A stretch of 36,768 bases of DNA from positions 1 to 36,768 of the forward strand of contig SOHZ01000292.1 of the NCBI GenBank assembly GCA_004377365.1, written 5' to 3'. Below the pieces are notes generated by a model. It was not told the DNA's origin, made no database searches, and saw only the letters and a program-made list of their open reading frames with translations. Each line of letters starts with the position of its first letter. The stretch's first letter is position 1. Shown one piece after another: positions 8,182-15,283 of the stretch. Both the position numbers and the translations under genes were made by a program. Origin of the DNA: Anaerolineales bacterium. Lineage in GTDB: Bacteria; Chloroflexota; Anaerolineae; E26-bin7.

Positions 8182-8996
8182 CACAGAACGTATGTGCCAA
8201 TCTCGGCCCCGGCCTTTTCAGCAGCCTGGTCAAGCATGTAGGCGTAATAATCGTGAAGAAACTGCCCATCTTCCATCCAGCGGCCGGTGATGCTGAGAGT
8301 GGCGTCAGGGTTCAGGCGCACCCGCAGGGTAACATTCATCGAACTCTCCAGGTCGCTTGCGAGCATATCGGCCCAACTCTCCCCAAACATACCCGGCCCA
8401 CCGAACTCGTCCATCCTCTTCCCTGCCCCTCGGGCAATTCGCCGGGCCTTCTTCTGCTCCGCCGGCGTCAGTTTGCTGGCTTTCACCAGATCGCAACCCA
8501 GATAGATGACCGTCCCGTCAAAAGGAATCTCGGTCCCAGAGTAAAAGCTCGCCTCGTCAATCTTCTGGCCCACCTCGAACTCGTAATCGTAATCCTCGTA
8601 CATCTCTTTCTGCTCGTCCGTCAGTTCGAAGCGAAAGACCTGGGCCTCGAGGAGTTCCTGGCGATGCGCGCCCACATAGTTGAGGATGGGCTCAATGGTC
8701 CGTACACCGGTGCGTGGGGCCCGCCAACTGCTGGGATCGAATTTGGCAATCTGCTTGTCCAGTTGCTCCAGAGCTTTGGCCGTCAGTTTGTCTTTCGGAT
8801 CGCCGTGCTCTTTGATAAAGTCACGCAGGCGTTCCAGGGGTTCCTCGAAGAGGGAGTAGTAAGACTTGACGAAGTAGCCCGAGGTAAGGAAATTGCGAAC
8901 CAGGGTGCCCAGTTCCTCAGGCCGGTGAACTTGCGCCTCGTAGGCAGCCTCCGAGGAATCAATCTCGTAGCCGCTCCACCTTGCTCTTAACATCAT
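8181..8996 (-). CDS. Unknown protein coupled to the radical SAM enzyme
   Basis: This 271-residue protein belongs to no family I recognise. Two ATGs stand side by side (8996 and 8993); AAAGGAGG lies just upstream and the second ATG has the better spacing. The protein is acidic, has no signal peptide or membrane helix, and ends GAEIGTYVL. An acidic Tyr/Asp/Glu stretch occurs near residue 130 (EMYEDYDYEFE). The segment FGGPGMFGESWADMLA is Gly-rich. Its stop overlaps the start of the radical SAM gene, so the two are made together. It could be a substrate or scaffold of that enzyme, but this is inference from position only. Confidence 0.75.
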   Translation of the reverse strand: MMLRARWSGYEIDSSEAAYEAQVHRPEELGTLVRNFLTSGYFVKSYYSLFEEPLERLRDFIKEHGDPKDKLTAKALEQLDKQIAKFDPSSWRAPRTGVRTIEPILNYVGAHRQELLEAQVFRFELTDEQKEMYEDYDYEFEVGQKIDEASFYSGTEIPFDGTVIYLGCDLVKASKLTPAEQKKARRIARGAGKRMDEFGGPGMFGESWADMLASDLESSMNVTLRVRLNPDATLSITGRWMEDGQFLHDYYAYMLDQAAEKAGAEIGTYVL

Positions 8997-9191
8997 TTGC
9001 CTCCTTTGCTATCCCTGCTTTCTGCTCGCCTAATACACGACAGCCTAAATCCGTCACCAGTTGTGTGCTCGCCAGGGATCGCCAGATCCCAGCCTTATGC
9101 GGCAAAAGTCTGCCGTGAATGGCAAAATCGGCGCTTCAGACGGGGGTCTATATCCCCTTCGAGCAAATAACCGGCGGCCTATTTTCGCCGG

Positions 9192-9220
9192 GCTATACTA
9201 ATAGGCACAATCATTGTAAA
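9192..9220 (-). promoter_or_regulatory. Candidate promoter of the radical SAM pair
   Basis: On the minus strand, TTTACA (9215-9220) and TATAGC (9192-9197) are 17 bp apart, about 190 nt before the start at 8996. The match is moderate. Confidence 0.4.
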
Positions 9221-9237
9221 CCAAGGGGTAGCGATTG

Positions 9238-9420
9238 TCAAGTGGCGCCTGTATCCCGCCGGATCAAGGCCACGCCACCCAGCACCAGCGCAGCACCGAT
9301 GGCTGTCTGAAAGGCGAAAGGCTTGTGGAGGGTGATGATGCCCCGCGGGGTGGAGATGATGGGGGTGAAAGCCCGAAAGACGTGGCTTTGGCAGGCAAGG
9401 GCAGTCTCAGTAGATCACAA
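9238..9420 (-). pseudogene. C-terminal relic of a DMT/EamA transporter
   Basis: Translated on the minus strand, the stretch ends FQTAIGAALVLGGVALIRRD and a TGA at 9238-9240, the typical last helix and tail of EamA-family drug/metabolite exporters. It is preceded by a piece like the penultimate loop (PIISTPRGIITLHKP). Further upstream a second frame gives LPAKATSFGLSP, suggesting a frameshift near 9370. The rest of the gene is absent. The 9000-9237 stretch holds only the candidate promoter and leader of the radical SAM pair. Confidence 0.45.
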
Positions 9421-9423
9421 AAG

Positions 9424-9450
9424 CTCGCAGCGGATCTGGCGATCCGCTGC
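9424..9450 (-). terminator. Hairpin terminator after ridA, inside a palindromic patch
   Basis: A perfect 10-bp stem (GCAGCGGATC at 9427-9436, GATCCGCTGC at 9441-9450) is followed on the minus strand by GAGCTTTT. It lies about 50 nt past the ridA stop and can end the aldehyde oxidoreductase operon. Looser inverted arms around 9405-9417 and 9490-9502 extend the palindrome. Confidence 0.5.
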
Positions 9451-9502
9451 CCAGCTACTGGAACTGGCGATCTAGCAGGAGCAAGTTGGGATCTACCGAG
9501 TC

Positions 9503-9892
9503 TCATTCCTGGGATATATAAGCGATGACATCCACCTCCAGCATGATGTCAAAGGGCAGGCGCGCTACCTCTACTGTGGTGCGAACGGGTGGATCCGTCT
9601 CGAAATACTCGCCGTAGATGGCATTCATCGCGGCAAAGTTGTCCATATCGCTCAAAAAGACGGTCACCTTGAGGGCGTGGTCCAGCGAGGAACCGGCTTC
9701 CTCCAAAATCACACGCACATTCTCAAAGGTGACCCGGGCCTGCTCCTCGAAACCTCCCTTCACGATTTCGCCCGTATCAGGATAAGCAGGCCCCTGCCCG
9801 GAAATGAAAAGCAGGTGATCCAGGGTCAAAGCCACCGAGTACGGCCCTTTGGGCTCGGGCCAGCGGTCACTGTGCAGGATTTTCTTTTTCAT
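9503..9892 (-). CDS. ridA: RidA/YjgF-family enamine/imine deaminase
   Basis: The ATG at 9892 (MKKKIL) follows a GGGGGAG ribosome site; an upstream in-frame ATG lacks one. The 129-residue protein matches the RidA fold length. It has the diagnostic Arg in PPVRTTVEV (R104) and the late Glu in MLEVDVIA (E119), which in RidA bind the carboxylate and activate water. RidA proteins hydrolyse reactive 2-aminoacrylate and related imines to keto acids in the cytoplasm. It is the last gene of the run ferredoxin - aldehyde oxidoreductase - two TIGR04076 genes, 22 nt after the previous stop, which suggests a role in amino-acid or 2-keto-acid breakdown there. Confidence 0.88.
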   Translation of the reverse strand: MKKKILHSDRWPEPKGPYSVALTLDHLLFISGQGPAYPDTGEIVKGGFEEQARVTFENVRVILEEAGSSLDHALKVTVFLSDMDNFAAMNAIYGEYFETDPPVRTTVEVARLPFDIMLEVDVIAYISQE

Positions 9893-9914
9893 TTGCTCCC
9901 CCCTTTTTCTGCTT

Positions 9915-10193
9915 CTAATCAACTGACTCGATTCTTTCAACACGCATCACGACATTTCCAGCCGGATCAGGACAGATGACGTGGTTATCCCTTTTCAACC
10001 AATCGCCGTCTTCCAGAGGCCGCTGTTTGGCTGGCAGTAAGGGCAAGACAGCGTGCAGAGCATACAGGCAAAAGTGGCGGTCGGCCGGGATGTAGAGGCG
10101 ACCGCTGCGCAAAATGAAATAATCGCCGGGCTTCAGGCCTGAGGTGCACTTTCCCCGTACCTCTTCAACGGTGACTTTCAGATCATGCAACAT
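9915..10193 (-). CDS. TIGR04076 family protein (second copy)
   Basis: Started at ATG 10193 (MLHDLKVTV), with GGGAG upstream, it has 92 residues and overlaps the previous gene by 11 nt. It shows the family pattern: an early Cys (GKC), a KPGDYF segment, CLYALHAVLPLLPAKQRP, then the nearly invariant CPDP followed by a beta strand (VVMRVERI). The biochemical role of this family is unknown. Members are often found in anaerobes beside Fe-S or aldehyde oxidoreductase genes. It is clearly a divergent sister of the gene next to it. Confidence 0.8.
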   Translation of the reverse strand: MLHDLKVTVEEVRGKCTSGLKPGDYFILRSGRLYIPADRHFCLYALHAVLPLLPAKQRPLEDGDWLKRDNHVICPDPAGNVVMRVERIESVD

Positions 10194-10509
10194 CTTTCTC
10201 GCTCCCCACACTGGCTTCCTTTTTCAGTTCGCCCACCCTCTCGATTTTAAAGACCACCCGTCCGTCCGGGTCGGGGCACTGGGCATGGTGTACCCGCCAC
10301 ATCCAATCGTCTTCTTGAGCTTCGATGATGTTGCGCTCCTTGGCCGGCAGCAGTGGCAGGATGCTTTGCAACGCCCACAGACAGATGTACCCACCTTCTG
10401 GGATGCGGATGTCCCCGTCGCGCACGGTGAAATAGTCGCCCGGCTTCATCGGCGGGTCAGCAGTGCAGGTGCCGAGCACTTTGGTGACCGTGACCTTTAA
10501 CTCGTACAC
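10183..10509 (-). CDS. TIGR04076 family protein (first copy)
   Basis: The GTG at 10509 has GGAG 5 nt upstream and lies 11 nt after the aldehyde oxidoreductase stop. The 108-residue protein has the same layout as its neighbour: KVTVTKVLGTC, KPGDYFTV, CLWALQSILPLLPAKERN, DDWMW, and CPDPDGRVVFKIERV. The two Cys and the CPD motif are shared, so metal or Fe-S handling is conceivable but not shown. A tandem pair in one operon suggests a heteromeric partner or accessory of the oxidoreductase. Confidence 0.82.
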   Translation of the reverse strand: MYELKVTVTKVLGTCTADPPMKPGDYFTVRDGDIRIPEGGYICLWALQSILPLLPAKERNIIEAQEDDWMWRVHHAQCPDPDGRVVFKIERVGELKKEASVGSEKDVA

Positions 10510-10520
10510 AAGGACTCCTT

Positions 10521-12404
10521 TCAGCCAGTCAGTTCTTCAGCAGCGTCGTTCAGCCCCAGTTCTTCCAGTTTGGCCCGGGTCGGCAGCCCTGTCTCCACAT
10601 CCCATCCCCGCGCTCGGTAGTACTCGTCCAGCATGGTGTCAAGCTCGACCACCGCTCCAGCCGAAGGGCTGGTCGGCGGACCGAGGGGCTCTTCGAGGAA
10701 GCGACGGGGCAAGGTGTCGTCGGCGCGGGTGATGCCCTCACGAGCGATAAAAGCCCGCTCCAGGTTGACGATGCGCTCGCCGATACGCCGCACATCCTCA
10801 CCGCTCAACTCCCAGCCAGTAGCCGCGTTGAGCAACTCGGCTGTCTCGTCCCAGTTGAGCACTTCCATGTTGTTGTAAGTGTTCTTGCAGACCCCGGCGG
10901 CATCAGAGATGGCGGCCATCTCCTCAAAGTGCTTGACCACCAACCCCTTGCCTTTATATTCCAGGCGGAAGGCTGTCTCTGGGATGCCGTAGCGGCGGAT
11001 GCCTTCCTCAGGGTCTTCGGAGAACTCGAACCACGGCTCCGACCGCAAATGATCCGCTCCACGACTGGCCACGGCGTTACCCAAGGCATAGCCTTTGATG
11101 CTGCGGAGATCGGCCTGGAACACCTCCAGCCCTTTGCCATGCATGGCCAGTTCTTCGGAACCGCGCCCGATACGCTCGGCGGCCTTTTTGACGCCGTCGG
11201 CCAACAAGTCGCCGAAGCCCTGGCGATGGGCGACTTTCTCGATAAGGGCCATGATGGTCTCTCCGTTCCCCCAGGTCAGGTCCAGGCCGTCGGCCTCTTC
11301 ACGAGACAGGATACCCAGTTCATAACATTCCATCGCCCAGGCGATGCACTCGCTTAAAGCGATAGCGTCCAGGCCGTAACGGTTGGCCATATCAATGAAT
11401 TTCAAACCCAAAGCCAGGTCGCCGTTGCCGATGCGGGAGGTGAACCCGGCCAGTGACTCGTACTCGGGACCTTCCAGACGCAGACCAGGAAAACGTGGGT
11501 CTTTCACGACCAGAAAGCGGCTGCAGGGAATGGTGCAGGCGAAGCAGGCCTTGCTCTTGATTTTGTACTGGGCCTCGATGGCCTCGCCGCTGACCTGGTC
11601 GGCGTACTCGAACTGACCAGTCTGGAAGTGGCGGGTAGCTATGCCGCCGATCTTGTTCAGGGCGGTGATCAGCTTGGTAGTGCCCAACCGCACGCGGATG
11701 TCGTACTCGGCGTGATTGTAAATGACCTCGTCCAACTGTTCGATCATCTCGGTGAAACGGGCCATGTCGGCCACCGGTACGAGTTGCGTGCCGCGCACGG
11801 CTACGGCCTTGAGGTTTTTCGAGGCCATAACGGTGCCCATGCCCGTCCGCGCCGCGGCCCGCACCAGGTTGGCGAACACCCCGGCAAAGCGCACTCCATT
11901 TTCTGCCCCCTGGCCGATGGTTGCCACTTGAATATCCCGGTCTCCCAGTTCCTCCAGGATAGCTTCGGTGGTCTCCCAAGTATCCCGGCCCCACAAGTGG
12001 CGGGCGTCGCGCAACTCTACCTCTGCATCTCTGATCCACAAGTAGACGGGGTGCTCCGCTTTACCCTCAATGATGACCTGATCGTAGCCCGCGAACTTTA
12101 GCTCCGGGCCAAAGAAACCACCGGCATTGGAATCGCCCAGGATGCCGGTCTGCGGTGACATGGCCGTCACGTTGAACCGAGCACCCCCTGGGAACAGAGT
12201 CCCCACCAGGGGGCCTACACCAAAGATCAACTTGTTCTCCGGCGAGAGGCCATCGGTGTGGGCGGGCACCTCATCCCAAAGGCGTTTGACATTGAGCCCT
12301 CGTCCTCCCAGGAAGAAGCGGGCCAGGTTTTCCTCGGTGGCCTGACGGTGGATACTGCCGTCGCTGAGATTCACACGCAAAATGGTGCCGCCGTAACCGT
12401 TCAT
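10521..12404 (-). CDS. aor: Aldehyde ferredoxin oxidoreductase, tungsten type
   Basis: The 627-residue protein matches the family length. It has the N-terminal pterin domain (GYGGTILRVNLSDG, FFLGGRGLNVK), the ARTGMGTVMASKNLKA segment at about 185-200, a Cys triad CX2CX3C (C287, C290, C294) and a fourth ligand in AGVCKN (C506) for the [4Fe-4S] cluster. Such enzymes oxidise aldehydes to acids (or reduce acids) with ferredoxin as electron partner in anaerobes. Its ATG overlaps the stop of the upstream ferredoxin gene by ATGA, so the two are translationally coupled and the ferredoxin is the likely electron partner. The true aldehyde substrate cannot be read from sequence. Confidence 0.92.
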   Translation of the reverse strand: MNGYGGTILRVNLSDGSIHRQATEENLARFFLGGRGLNVKRLWDEVPAHTDGLSPENKLIFGVGPLVGTLFPGGARFNVTAMSPQTGILGDSNAGGFFGPELKFAGYDQVIIEGKAEHPVYLWIRDAEVELRDARHLWGRDTWETTEAILEELGDRDIQVATIGQGAENGVRFAGVFANLVRAAARTGMGTVMASKNLKAVAVRGTQLVPVADMARFTEMIEQLDEVIYNHAEYDIRVRLGTTKLITALNKIGGIATRHFQTGQFEYADQVSGEAIEAQYKIKSKACFACTIPCSRFLVVKDPRFPGLRLEGPEYESLAGFTSRIGNGDLALGLKFIDMANRYGLDAIALSECIAWAMECYELGILSREEADGLDLTWGNGETIMALIEKVAHRQGFGDLLADGVKKAAERIGRGSEELAMHGKGLEVFQADLRSIKGYALGNAVASRGADHLRSEPWFEFSEDPEEGIRRYGIPETAFRLEYKGKGLVVKHFEEMAAISDAAGVCKNTYNNMEVLNWDETAELLNAATGWELSGEDVRRIGERIVNLERAFIAREGITRADDTLPRRFLEEPLGPPTSPSAGAVVELDTMLDEYYRARGWDVETGLPTRAKLEELGLNDAAEELTG

Positions 12405-12880
12405 AGTGCGCCCCTCTCATCAAGCGACTGCCCCGCCATAGCTGATTTCTCCCGTTTCTCGCGGGCGATGGTATCGTTATCGGCGTAGATAATAGCCTCG
12501 GTGGCGCATCGCTTCACACAGGCTGGGTCCCCGTCGCACAGATCGCAGATCAGCGGCAGCTCTGTCTCTGGATGCAACACTACCATCCCGAAGGGACACT
12601 CATCCACGCAGGCTGAGCAGCCGATGCAGTCCTCGGCCTTGATCCAGACCACGCCCGTGACCTCGTCTCGGTACAGGGCCTCCGTCGGGCAGGCGGCCAC
12701 GCAAGCCGGTCGCCGACACAGGCGGCAGACGTTGGGAACGTCCAACCCCACCGGTTCGATCTTGGTCACTTTGATGCGGGCCGTGGCCGTACCAAACTGG
12801 CCGTCATGGCGGGCCACGCAAGCCACTTCACAGGCCCGGCAGCCGCTGCACACCTCTCTTCGCGTCAGAAGTCGTTTCAA
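12401..12880 (-). CDS. Four-cluster [4Fe-4S] ferredoxin subunit
   Basis: I chose TTG 12880 (MKRLLTRREVCSGC), with GGAGG exactly 7 nt upstream. The frame is open much further up, but that part is Arg/Ser-rich and unlike the family. The 159-residue protein has 16 Cys in four sets: C11/14/17/21, C52/55/60/64, C85/88/91/95 and C112/115/121/125, as in DmsB/HycB-type electron-transfer subunits. It probably passes electrons between the coupled aldehyde oxidoreductase and a cellular carrier. It is the first gene of the operon. The 278-bp gap upstream shows no clear promoter. Confidence 0.88.
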   Translation of the reverse strand: MKRLLTRREVCSGCRACEVACVARHDGQFGTATARIKVTKIEPVGLDVPNVCRLCRRPACVAACPTEALYRDEVTGVVWIKAEDCIGCSACVDECPFGMVVLHPETELPLICDLCDGDPACVKRCATEAIIYADNDTIAREKREKSAMAGQSLDERGAL

Positions 12881-13158
12881 TGTTTTTCCTCCCTCATCAC
12901 CCCTGAACTCTCGAAGGGCCGACCCAGAGCTCCGCTGCCGACCGGGACACGATGAATTTGCGCGCACGGCTAGGGCGGTCGGCCCTGAGAGCCTGCTACG
13001 TGACCTCCTGGCAGTTACCACGACTGAACTCTCACCGGCTAGCAGACGATGGCTTGCGAGGCACACCAGCGACCTGTTATGCGGCAACGGATATCTGCCA
13101 CTTCCTACAGCACCCCGCTCTTTAGAAACGCAAAGAACGTATCGGATGCAGACGCATG

Positions 13159-13668
13159 TCAGGCCTCGTTCAACAGTTGTTCAACCCTCGCTTCAGAGAA
13201 GCGCCAATTCTTGGGTATCCTTTCAACTGTGCCAGCCGCGTATGCTCTCGCACTCCACCTGTGCTCCTCGTATAAGATTGTATCGCCTCTTCCCTTTGCT
13301 GTGTCCTTTAGGCGTTGCGTGACTTCAGCAGGGGTAGCCAAATACACTCGTGGAAGGCTGTCCAGGGGTACGCCCTTGAACTGAACAAAACACAAGATAG
13401 TCTTTGGTTTGTGTCGGCGTAACCAGGTATCAATCGCACCATGGTAATCTGCATTCTTCAGGTATGATTGAGTCAACCCCCAACTTCCGTCTTGGCTACC
13501 CTTGACGGATACCTTTAGCAGCCTTTCCCCCTTTGCGACAATAAGATCGTACTCGGGCTGGTCTGCTCCATACTGCACCGAGACATCAAGGCCGCAACGT
13601 GCAAATAGGCCAGCTGCGAATGCCTCGGCAGCGACCTTGACATGCCACGAGCTAACTCGGTTTCGCAT
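13159..13668 (-). CDS. PDDEXK-like nuclease, orphan
   Basis: ATG 13668 has GGAGG 4 nt upstream; the frame continues upstream, but without a site. The 169-residue protein begins with a helix (VKVAAEAFAAGLFARCGLDV). It then has PEYDLIVAKGERLLKVSVKGS, a strand pair with the Asp and Lys expected of a PDDEXK nuclease core. The middle acidic residue (ExK) reads Ser here (VSVK), as in Q/S variants of intron-endonuclease-like families. A basic Trp/Arg-rich C-terminus follows. No methyltransferase is beside it. A promoter lies in the upstream repeat (13784-13813). Function beyond the fold is uncertain. Confidence 0.65.
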   Translation of the reverse strand: MRNRVSSWHVKVAAEAFAAGLFARCGLDVSVQYGADQPEYDLIVAKGERLLKVSVKGSQDGSWGLTQSYLKNADYHGAIDTWLRRHKPKTILCFVQFKGVPLDSLPRVYLATPAEVTQRLKDTAKGRGDTILYEEHRWSARAYAAGTVERIPKNWRFSEARVEQLLNEA

Positions 13669-13776
13669 CACACCTCCGAGACTTGAATTTACCTCGCCAT
13701 AACATTGATTACGCAGGTGTACAAGAGCTGCCTGCCCACAACACCGCTCCACATACCAAGGGTCAAGTTGCCGCCC

Positions 13777-13862
13777 AACGGCCATTATACGGAAATGTCG
13801 GCCCTCTGCTCAAGGCTGCCCTTGTGATGCTATAAGTCTACGCCACAGTCAACGTCGCCTCC
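13777..13862 (-). repeat. 86-bp repeat, copy 1, carrying a promoter
   Basis: It matches 21825-21910 at 78 of 86 positions, same orientation, no gaps. On the minus strand it carries TTGAGC and TATAAT boxes. Confidence 0.85.
13784..13813 (-). promoter_or_regulatory. Promoter within repeat copy 1
   Basis: TTGAGC (13808-13813) and TATAAT (13784-13789) on the minus strand are 18 bp apart and point at the PDDEXK gene, about 115 nt before its start. Confidence 0.5.
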
Positions 13863-14215
13863 AGCGCTGCCTGTCCTGAGCGTAGTCGAAGGGCCGGTGC
13901 GCACATCAGTGCTGCCGTGGGTGGTGGCTTGCCCCGATTATAGCCCAAAGGCGGCGTTCGCACAGACAACAACCCTTCGGCACCCTTCGACCCTGCTCAG
14001 GCCAGGCGCTCAGGGCACTACGCCCGCCGCCCCTAAAAACAGGGCAGGCACGACAACGCGCCTCCTGGCCGCCGTGCCCACCATCGGCGCTGCCCTCTCT
14101 GCGCCGGATCATCGCCGATGATTTGACCAATTGTCGCCGATGATTGTGTCTCGCGCCGGGATGAGGCCCGGGTCCGGCACCTGCCCAACCCAGGCCCTCC
14201 CCGCTGAGCATCCTG

Positions 14216-14440
14216 CTACTCCACCGGGTCGTCGGGATGCTCCTCGTTCCAGCGGGCGACCAGTTCATCCGCCGTCTTGCCGATCATATCCCGGTTCCCG
14301 ATCTCACCCCGGAAGTCGCCGGGGGCGTTGAGCCGGTTGGGGAACTGGCCGCCTTCAAGCAGGGCTATCCCTGCTGCCTCTCTAGGCCAAAACAACCAAA
14401 GCCAATCCTTCCTCGACCTGCGGAAAAGATTGGCTCTCAA
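14216..14440 (-). CDS. Doubtful small ORF downstream of repeat promoter
   Basis: This is a 74-codon frame starting at a TTG and ending DELVARWNEEHPDDPVE. The only Shine-Dalgarno-like sequence (GGAGGTGAG) is about 15 nt before the TTG, which is too far. Its C-terminal third looks protein-like and acidic, but I do not recognise a family. It lies downstream of a near-consensus promoter in repeat A (14522-14550), which is the main argument that it is expressed. It could also be the tail of a decayed gene. Confidence 0.35.
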   Translation of the reverse strand: MRANLFRRSRKDWLWLFWPREAAGIALLEGGQFPNRLNAPGDFRGEIGNRDMIGKTADELVARWNEEHPDDPVE

Positions 14441-14497
14441 TGTCTCACGTTCTCACCTCCAACCTTGACTATCGGCTGTGATCAGGCAACGATGGTG

Positions 14498-14565
14498 AAG
14501 TACCGGTTAATCCTGGGTGCTATTATATCACACAGCCAGTCAAACGGCAATGCCTGGTTCGGCAG
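14498..14565 (-). repeat. Repeat A next to the toxin-antitoxin module
   Basis: This 68-bp stretch is similar to 15202-15268 (about two thirds of positions, best at the promoter boxes and GCCTGGTTCGGCAG end), in the same orientation. The pair brackets the toxin-antitoxin genes. Confidence 0.75.
14522..14550 (-). promoter_or_regulatory. Promoter in repeat A
   Basis: TTGCCG (14545-14550), 17 bp, TATAAT (14522-14527) on the minus strand. It points away from the antitoxin towards the small ORF at 14440. Confidence 0.6.
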
Positions 14566-14578
14566 GCTGTTCGGCTTC

Positions 14579-14863
14579 TCACAATTCCTTGTAGCCAGCG
14601 TCGTCCAGGCCCAAACGATGTCTCATTTCATCGCTGGAAATCCCGCCTTCACTCTCCTGACGGACCCGGGAACGTTGAATTAGGGCCAAGAACTGCGGAT
14701 TGGTACTCAACGACATTGTCTCCAAGTCTGCGTTCTCAATGGCAATCACAGCCACTATCGGTCGGCCCTGAGCGGTCACTACAATTGGCCCTGTGTCTAC
14801 CTGTCGGGCGTATTCGGATAACGGCTGGGTTGCCTCTGTGATGTCCAAAGTTCGAATACTCAT
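14579..14863 (-). CDS. Phd/YefM-type antitoxin
   Basis: The 94-residue protein opens MSIRTLDITEATQPLSEYARQV and continues GPIVVTAQGRPIVAVIAIENAD, the Phd/YefM DNA-binding fold. It ends in a tail with EGGISSDEMRHRLGL, as in antitoxins of this type. Its ATG overlaps the toxin stop by ATGA. The gene order is toxin first, the reverse of most relBE/phd-doc modules. It should bind both the toxin and its own promoter. The nearest operator would be in the promoter repeat at 15202-15268. Confidence 0.88.
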   Translation of the reverse strand: MSIRTLDITEATQPLSEYARQVDTGPIVVTAQGRPIVAVIAIENADLETMSLSTNPQFLALIQRSRVRQESEGGISSDEMRHRLGLDDAGYKEL

Positions 14864-15159
14864 AGCTCTATCACCTCGCCACCGATGCGCACTTGGTTGC
14901 GCTCTTTGATGCCCACTGCTCGAATAAACACAGTGGGTTCAGGATCATTCTCTACGTCATAGTATACACGCAAATTGCCGATGCGGAGTTCCCACGGGGC
15001 TAATGGATTGGGGCGCATTGGTTTGCGGTTTCGTGTTTCCACAGTCGGTTGGTGTTTCAGTTGCTTGTCAACCGTGTCCAAGACGATAGACCGCTGACGA
15101 GCCGTCAAAGCCCGCAGATGGTCTACTGTTTCTGGTGAGTACTCTATCTCGTACGGCAA
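14860..15159 (-). CDS. RelE/ParE-superfamily toxin
   Basis: The 99-residue protein has the RelE-fold pattern: YEIEYSPETVDHLRALTARQR helix pair, a basic middle (ETRNRKPMRPN), then LRIGNLRVYYDVE and a final strand VFIRAVGIKERNQV. RelE-type toxins cut mRNA at the ribosome; ParE-type relatives poison gyrase. The subclass cannot be settled here. It is the first gene of a two-gene operon with its antitoxin, transcribed from the near-consensus promoter at 15225-15253. Confidence 0.85.
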   Translation of the reverse strand: MPYEIEYSPETVDHLRALTARQRSIVLDTVDKQLKHQPTVETRNRKPMRPNPLAPWELRIGNLRVYYDVENDPEPTVFIRAVGIKERNQVRIGGEVIEL

Positions 15160-15201
15160 CTCGAAAGTCCTTTTGCTTGACGTTAGTCAATACCCATCAG
15201 A

Positions 15202-15268
15202 AAGTACTGGTTCATCCTTACGATATTATACCACACAGCAATCCAGGTGGCAAAGCCTGGTTCGGCAG
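15202..15268 (-). repeat. Repeat B next to the toxin-antitoxin module
   Basis: The counterpart of 14498-14565, with one single-base length difference. It ends with the same CCTGGTTCGGCAG. Confidence 0.75.
15225..15253 (-). promoter_or_regulatory. Promoter of the toxin-antitoxin operon (in repeat B)
   Basis: TTGCCA (15248-15253), 17 bp, TATAAT (15225-15230) on the minus strand, about 65 nt before the toxin start. Confidence 0.7.
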
Positions 15269-15283
15269 ACCCGAAGGGTTTCC

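Larger units (their letters stand above)
13669..14215. other. Gene-free stretch with repeats
   Basis: No convincing gene was found. It holds the 86-bp repeat (13777-13862), a copy of a short dispersed motif (CCTGTCCTGAGCG, about 13868) and a pair of CGCCGATGATT boxes near 14112 and 14134. Frames on both strands are open by base composition only. Confidence 0.5.

Noticed and set aside
6886-8241. Long plus-strand open frame opposite the radical SAM gene (451 codons)
   Set aside because: The minus strand encodes a complete radical SAM/SPASM protein with all cluster motifs. The plus frame has no family pattern and is open by GC-rich codon bias.
12881-13158. Possible molybdenum/tungsten cofactor riboswitch upstream of the aldehyde oxidoreductase operon
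   Set aside because: I looked because the enzyme needs a pterin cofactor, but I could not recognise the conserved core in this stretch.
13906-14268. Minus-strand open frame of 120 codons in the 13.9-14.3 kb stretch
   Set aside because: Composition is Arg/Gly/Pro-rich, there is no ribosome site, and it overlaps dispersed repeat motifs.
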